Below, in pieces: positions 14,680 through 16,901 of a stretch of 16,901 bases of DNA. The DNA is taken from contig CAKSHT010000033.1 of NCBI GenBank assembly GCA_934457235.1, forward strand, positions 1-16,901. The letters are read 5' to 3'. This DNA comes from an uncultured Oscillospiraceae bacterium. Its GTDB lineage: Bacteria; Bacillota; Clostridia; Oscillospirales; Ruminococcaceae. Position 1 is the stretch's first letter. The number at the start of each line of letters is the position of its first letter. Below the pieces are notes generated by a model. It saw only the letters and a program-made list of their open reading frames with translations, did not search any database and was not told the origin of the DNA. The position numbers and the translations under genes are program-made.

Positions 14680-15252
14680 ATGTCCGGAACACTTACCCGT
14701 GATGAAGCCTGGGCGCTCCTAACGGAATTCAACAAAGACGCATTCCATCTGAAGCACGCCGTGACAGTCGAAGGAGTCATGCATTGGTATGCTGAGAAGC
14801 TCGGATACGGCGATGAAGCTGATTTCTGGGGAATTGTCGGACTTCTGCACGACCTGGATTTCGAGATGTACCCGGAGCAGCACTGCATAAGGGAGCAGGA
14901 GATAATGCGCAGCTGTGGGATAGACGAACGTATAATTCACGCCACAGCAAGCCACGGCTGGCAGCTGACCGTTGATATAAAGCCCGAACACGAAATGGAG
15001 AAGGTGCTGTACGCCGTTGACGAGCTTACGGGACTTATCGGCGCCGCGGCTCTCATGCGCCCGTCGAAGTCGGTTCAGGACATCGAGCTGAAATCCGTGA
15101 AGAAAAAGTATAAGTCCGCGAACTTTGCCGCCGGCTGTTCCCGCGAGGTCATAGAGCGTGGTGCGGAGCTGATGGGGGTAACGCTGGACGAACTTATAAC
15201 AGACACTATCCTTGCAATGAGAAGCTGCGAGGACAAATACAACGCAGTTTAA
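14680..15252 (+). CDS. HD-domain phosphohydrolase-like protein of unknown substrate
   Basis: A 190-aa cytoplasmic protein with a complete HD metal-binding set: His26 (HLKHAVTVEG), His57-Asp58 (GLLHDLDFE) and Asp114 (YAVDELTGLI), with an additional HGW (His92). HD proteins are usually metal-dependent phosphohydrolases or nucleotidases; the substrate cannot be read here. It starts with an ATG preceded by AAAAGGAG (about 10 nt). It lies 9 nt before a 73-aa Cys-containing protein, forming a two-gene operon. The promoter carries the GATAGG element shared with the redox/sulfur genes, so co-regulation with sulfur or redox metabolism is possible but unproven. Confidence 0.8.
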   Translation: MSGTLTRDEAWALLTEFNKDAFHLKHAVTVEGVMHWYAEKLGYGDEADFWGIVGLLHDLDFEMYPEQHCIREQEIMRSCGIDERIIHATASHGWQLTVDIKPEHEMEKVLYAVDELTGLIGAAALMRPSKSVQDIELKSVKKKYKSANFAAGCSREVIERGAELMGVTLDELITDTILAMRSCEDKYNAV

Positions 15253-15261
15253 GGAGGACAA

Positions 15262-15483
15262 ATGGCAAGACGAGTAATTACACTGGCAGAAATGACCGAG
15301 CTGAAAAAGCAGGTCTCAGAGCGGTTTTCTGCCGAGCTTCACTACCGCGATTCCTGCGGCGGACAGAATTTCTGTATGAACAGCAGCAGCCCGGAGCTTC
15401 ACGAATACCTTACGCAGTATTTCGGAGGACGCGGGATATCGCTGAAATTCTCCGCGGACGGACTCCGTTTCTACACGATGTGA
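15262..15483 (+). CDS. Small conserved-looking protein with RDSC motif (73 aa), function unknown
   Basis: A 73-aa basic/amphipathic protein with no signal peptide or membrane segment. Notable is ELHYRDSCGGQNFCMNSSS (about residues 25-43), with two cysteines six residues apart (Cys32, Cys38), then a predicted helix (PELHEYLTQYF) and a beta-like C-terminus ending FYTM. The RDSC stretch resembles small proteins annotated in other Clostridia as RDAC family, but this is recollection, not a search. The start ATG has AAGGAGG about 6 nt upstream; the HD gene stop precedes the ATG by 9 nt. The operon has no terminator of its own before the MATE leader terminator at 15566-15597. It is probably a redox or metal-binding accessory, but nothing shows that. 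Confidence 0.65.
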   Translation: MARRVITLAEMTELKKQVSERFSAELHYRDSCGGQNFCMNSSSPELHEYLTQYFGGRGISLKFSADGLRFYTM

Positions 15484-15488
15484 ACCAC

Positions 15489-15517
15489 TTGACATATCCG
15501 GATTTCTATGATATAAT
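15489..15517 (+). promoter_or_regulatory. Promoter of the MATE gene
   Basis: TTGACA (15489-15494), 17-nt spacer, TATAAT (15512-15517), both perfect. It begins 6 nt after the stop of the preceding gene. The start is expected near 15524. Confidence 0.88.
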
Positions 15518-15533
15518 CATACAGAAAATTTTA

Positions 15534-15599
15534 ATGTGGATTTTTCCGGATCTGATCATCTTTTCGCCACACGACATCATCGGTCGTGTGGCTTTTTAA
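15534..15599 (+). CDS. Possible 21-residue leader peptide running through the MATE leader terminator
   Basis: ATG at 15534, starting MWIFPDLIIF, ending TAA at 15597-15599. The ORF covers the whole terminator stem and stops at the end of its T-run, so translating ribosomes would disrupt the hairpin. Against it: the 5' UTR would be only about 10 nt with no real Shine-Dalgarno (AGAAAA), and an ORF this short is expected by chance fairly often. Confidence 0.3.
   Translation: MWIFPDLIIFSPHDIIGRVAF
15566..15597 (+). terminator. Intrinsic terminator in the MATE 5' leader
   Basis: A perfect 10-bp stem GCCACACGAC/GTCGTGTGGC (15566-15575 with 15583-15592), 7-nt loop, then TTTTT. It lies between a consensus promoter (15489-15517) and the gene start (15626), so it should attenuate MATE transcription unless opened. 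It can also end the preceding operon. Flanking TTCCGGA (15544-15550) and TCCGGAA (15602-15608) are complementary. Confidence 0.85.
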
Positions 15600-15625
15600 T
15601 GTCCGGAATTAAACTTGGAGGTCTG

Positions 15626-16901
15626 ATGGATTCAAAATTCATGAAGGAAAAACCGGTGTTCCCGCTGCTTATGTCCATGGCTCTGCCGATGGTTCTGTCA
15701 ATGCTGGTGAACTCCCTTTACAACATAGTTGACAGCTTCTTTGTATCAAAAATAAGCGACGACGCCATGACCGCGCTCTCGCTCGTGTTCCCGGTGCAGA
15801 ACCTTATAAACGCCGTAGGTATTGGCTTCGGCGTGGGAATAAACGCCGTCATCGCGTTCTTTAACGGCGCCGGAGAGCACGAAAAGGCTGACCGCGCGGC
15901 GTCGCAGGGTATTTTCTTTGCGGTGGTGCACAGCTTTATCCTGACTGTCGCAAGTATACTGATAATGCCGTCGTTTCTGGGCATGTTCACAACATCGCAG
16001 AACGTTATCGACATGGGAGTGCGTTATTCCAACATCGCGTTCTCGTTCACGCTTATAATCAACCTGGGAATGGCGTTCGAAAAGATTTTTCAGGCGGTCG
16101 GGCAGATGAAAATTTCCATGCTGGCGCTGCTCGCCGGGTGTATAACGAACATAATCCTCGATCCGCTGATGATCTTCGGCATAGGTTTTCCGGAAATGGG
16201 GATCGAGGGCGCTGCACTCGCCTCCGGTATCGGTCAGACGGTGCTTATGTCGTTCTACATCATCGTGTATTTCCGTCGCTCAATCGGCGTGCGCGTGCGC
16301 CGCGAACTGCTTCTGCCGGACAGGAAAACCGCCGCGCGCCTTTATTCCGTGGGTATCCCCGCAGCGCTGAACCTCGCGCTGCCGTCGCTGCTGATATCCG
16401 CGCTGAATGCTATCCTCGCGGAGTTTGGGGAGGTATATATACTGACTCTCGGTATCTACTACAAGCTTCAGACATTCCTGTATCTCACTGCAAACGGCAT
16501 GATACAGGGCATGCGCCCGCTTGTCGGCTACAATTACGGTGCCGGCGAATACAAGCGCGTTGACCAGCTTTACCGCCTGGTACTGTTCATAAGCGGCGGA
16601 ATAATGATTATAGGAACTGTGATATGCTTGGCTATTCCCCGGGAGCTTATGGGTCTGTTTACGACCGACCCGGCGGCGATACTCGCCGGAGAAAGCGCCC
16701 TGCGTATCATCAGCGCGGGCTTTGTGGTGTCCGCGGTTTCCGTGACCTCGTCCGGAGCGCTGGAGGGGCTCGGAAAGGGAGTGCCGTCGCTCATGATATC
16801 CCTGTGCAGATATCTTGTGATAATCGTCCCGGCGGCGTTCCTGCTGAGCCGTGCTTTCGGTCCGGACGGCGTATGGAACGCTTTCGGGGTGACTGAGCTT
16901 A
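15626..16901 (+). CDS. MATE-family multidrug/cation efflux transporter, C-terminus beyond the window
   Basis: 425 codons are open to the right edge; MATE proteins are usually 440-460 aa, so little is missing. The protein is strongly hydrophobic with many predicted segments. Features of the family include PVFPLLMSMALPMVLSML at the N-terminus, an early VDSFFVSK segment, and repeats such as MAFEKIFQAVGQ and ITNIILDPLMIFGIG (about residues 172-186). A second copy of the fold follows, with LPSLLISALNAIL and MIQGMRPLVGYNYGAG. It should export cationic or drug-like compounds using a Na+ or H+ gradient. The ATG at 15626 has GGAGG 4 nt upstream. Its leader has a promoter and a terminator, so its expression is probably conditional. 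Substrate is unknown. Confidence 0.9.
   Translation, partial: MDSKFMKEKPVFPLLMSMALPMVLSMLVNSLYNIVDSFFVSKISDDAMTALSLVFPVQNLINAVGIGFGVGINAVIAFFNGAGEHEKADRAASQGIFFAVVHSFILTVASILIMPSFLGMFTTSQNVIDMGVRYSNIAFSFTLIINLGMAFEKIFQAVGQMKISMLALLAGCITNIILDPLMIFGIGFPEMGIEGAALASGIGQTVLMSFYIIVYFRRSIGVRVRRELLLPDRKTAARLYSVGIPAALNLALPSLLISALNAILAEFGEVYILTLGIYYKLQTFLYLTANGMIQGMRPLVGYNYGAGEYKRVDQLYRLVLFISGGIMIIGTVICLAIPRELMGLFTTDPAAILAGESALRIISAGFVVSAVSVTSSGALEGLGKGVPSLMISLCRYLVIIVPAAFLLSRAFGPDGVWNAFGVTEL

Noticed and set aside
15518..15625. Guanidine or other known riboswitch in the MATE leader
   Set aside because: No paired ACGR-loop hairpins or other known core motif was recognised; only a terminator and short repeats are visible.

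Overview
The window looks like chromosome of an anaerobic Gram-positive gut-type Clostridia, probably Oscillospiraceae/Ruminococcus-like. This is inferred from strong AGGAGG-type ribosome binding sites, consensus TTGACA-17-TATAAT promoters, tight operons with ATGA overlaps, and a clostridial-style hemA-sirC-hemC-cobA/hemD-hemB-hemL cluster. No mobile element, tRNA, rRNA or CRISPR array was seen.

Layout. (1) Positions 1-1659, minus strand: an O-acetylhomoserine sulfhydrylase (metY) followed by the N-terminal part of a small siroheme/4Fe-4S sulfite reductase that runs off the left edge. (2) 1858-3326: a thioredoxin reductase (plus) facing an atypical CTHC thioredoxin (minus), converging on back-to-back hairpins. 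(3) 3435-8086, plus: a sulfonate/organosulfate-type ABC importer (long TOBE-carrying ATPase, permease, lipoprotein), then an aryl-sulfate sulfotransferase (ASST) family protein with no signal peptide. A 160-nt leader precedes it, with a possible Cys-containing leader peptide. (4) 8103-14490, minus: six genes from glutamyl-tRNA to uroporphyrinogen III, precorrin-2 and sirohydrochlorin, plausibly supplying siroheme. (5) 14601-15483, plus: an HD-domain protein and a 73-residue RDSC-motif protein. (6) 15489-16901, plus: a MATE transporter behind a strong promoter and an intrinsic terminator in its leader; it runs off the right edge.

How it fits together (inference): the importer brings in sulfonates or aryl sulfates, ASST handles the sulfuryl group, the sulfite reductase (which needs siroheme from the hem operon) makes sulfide, and MetY fixes sulfide into homocysteine. 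The Trx pair provides thiol reductant. Several promoters share a GATAGGTTTTA-like element, often as an inverted repeat with CCTATC, next to or overlapping the core promoter. This suggests one regulator, possibly of the Rrf2/CymR type, over much of the region. No sulfate-activation genes (ATP sulfurylase, APS/PAPS reductase) and no SsuD-type oxygen-dependent desulfonase are present in the window.
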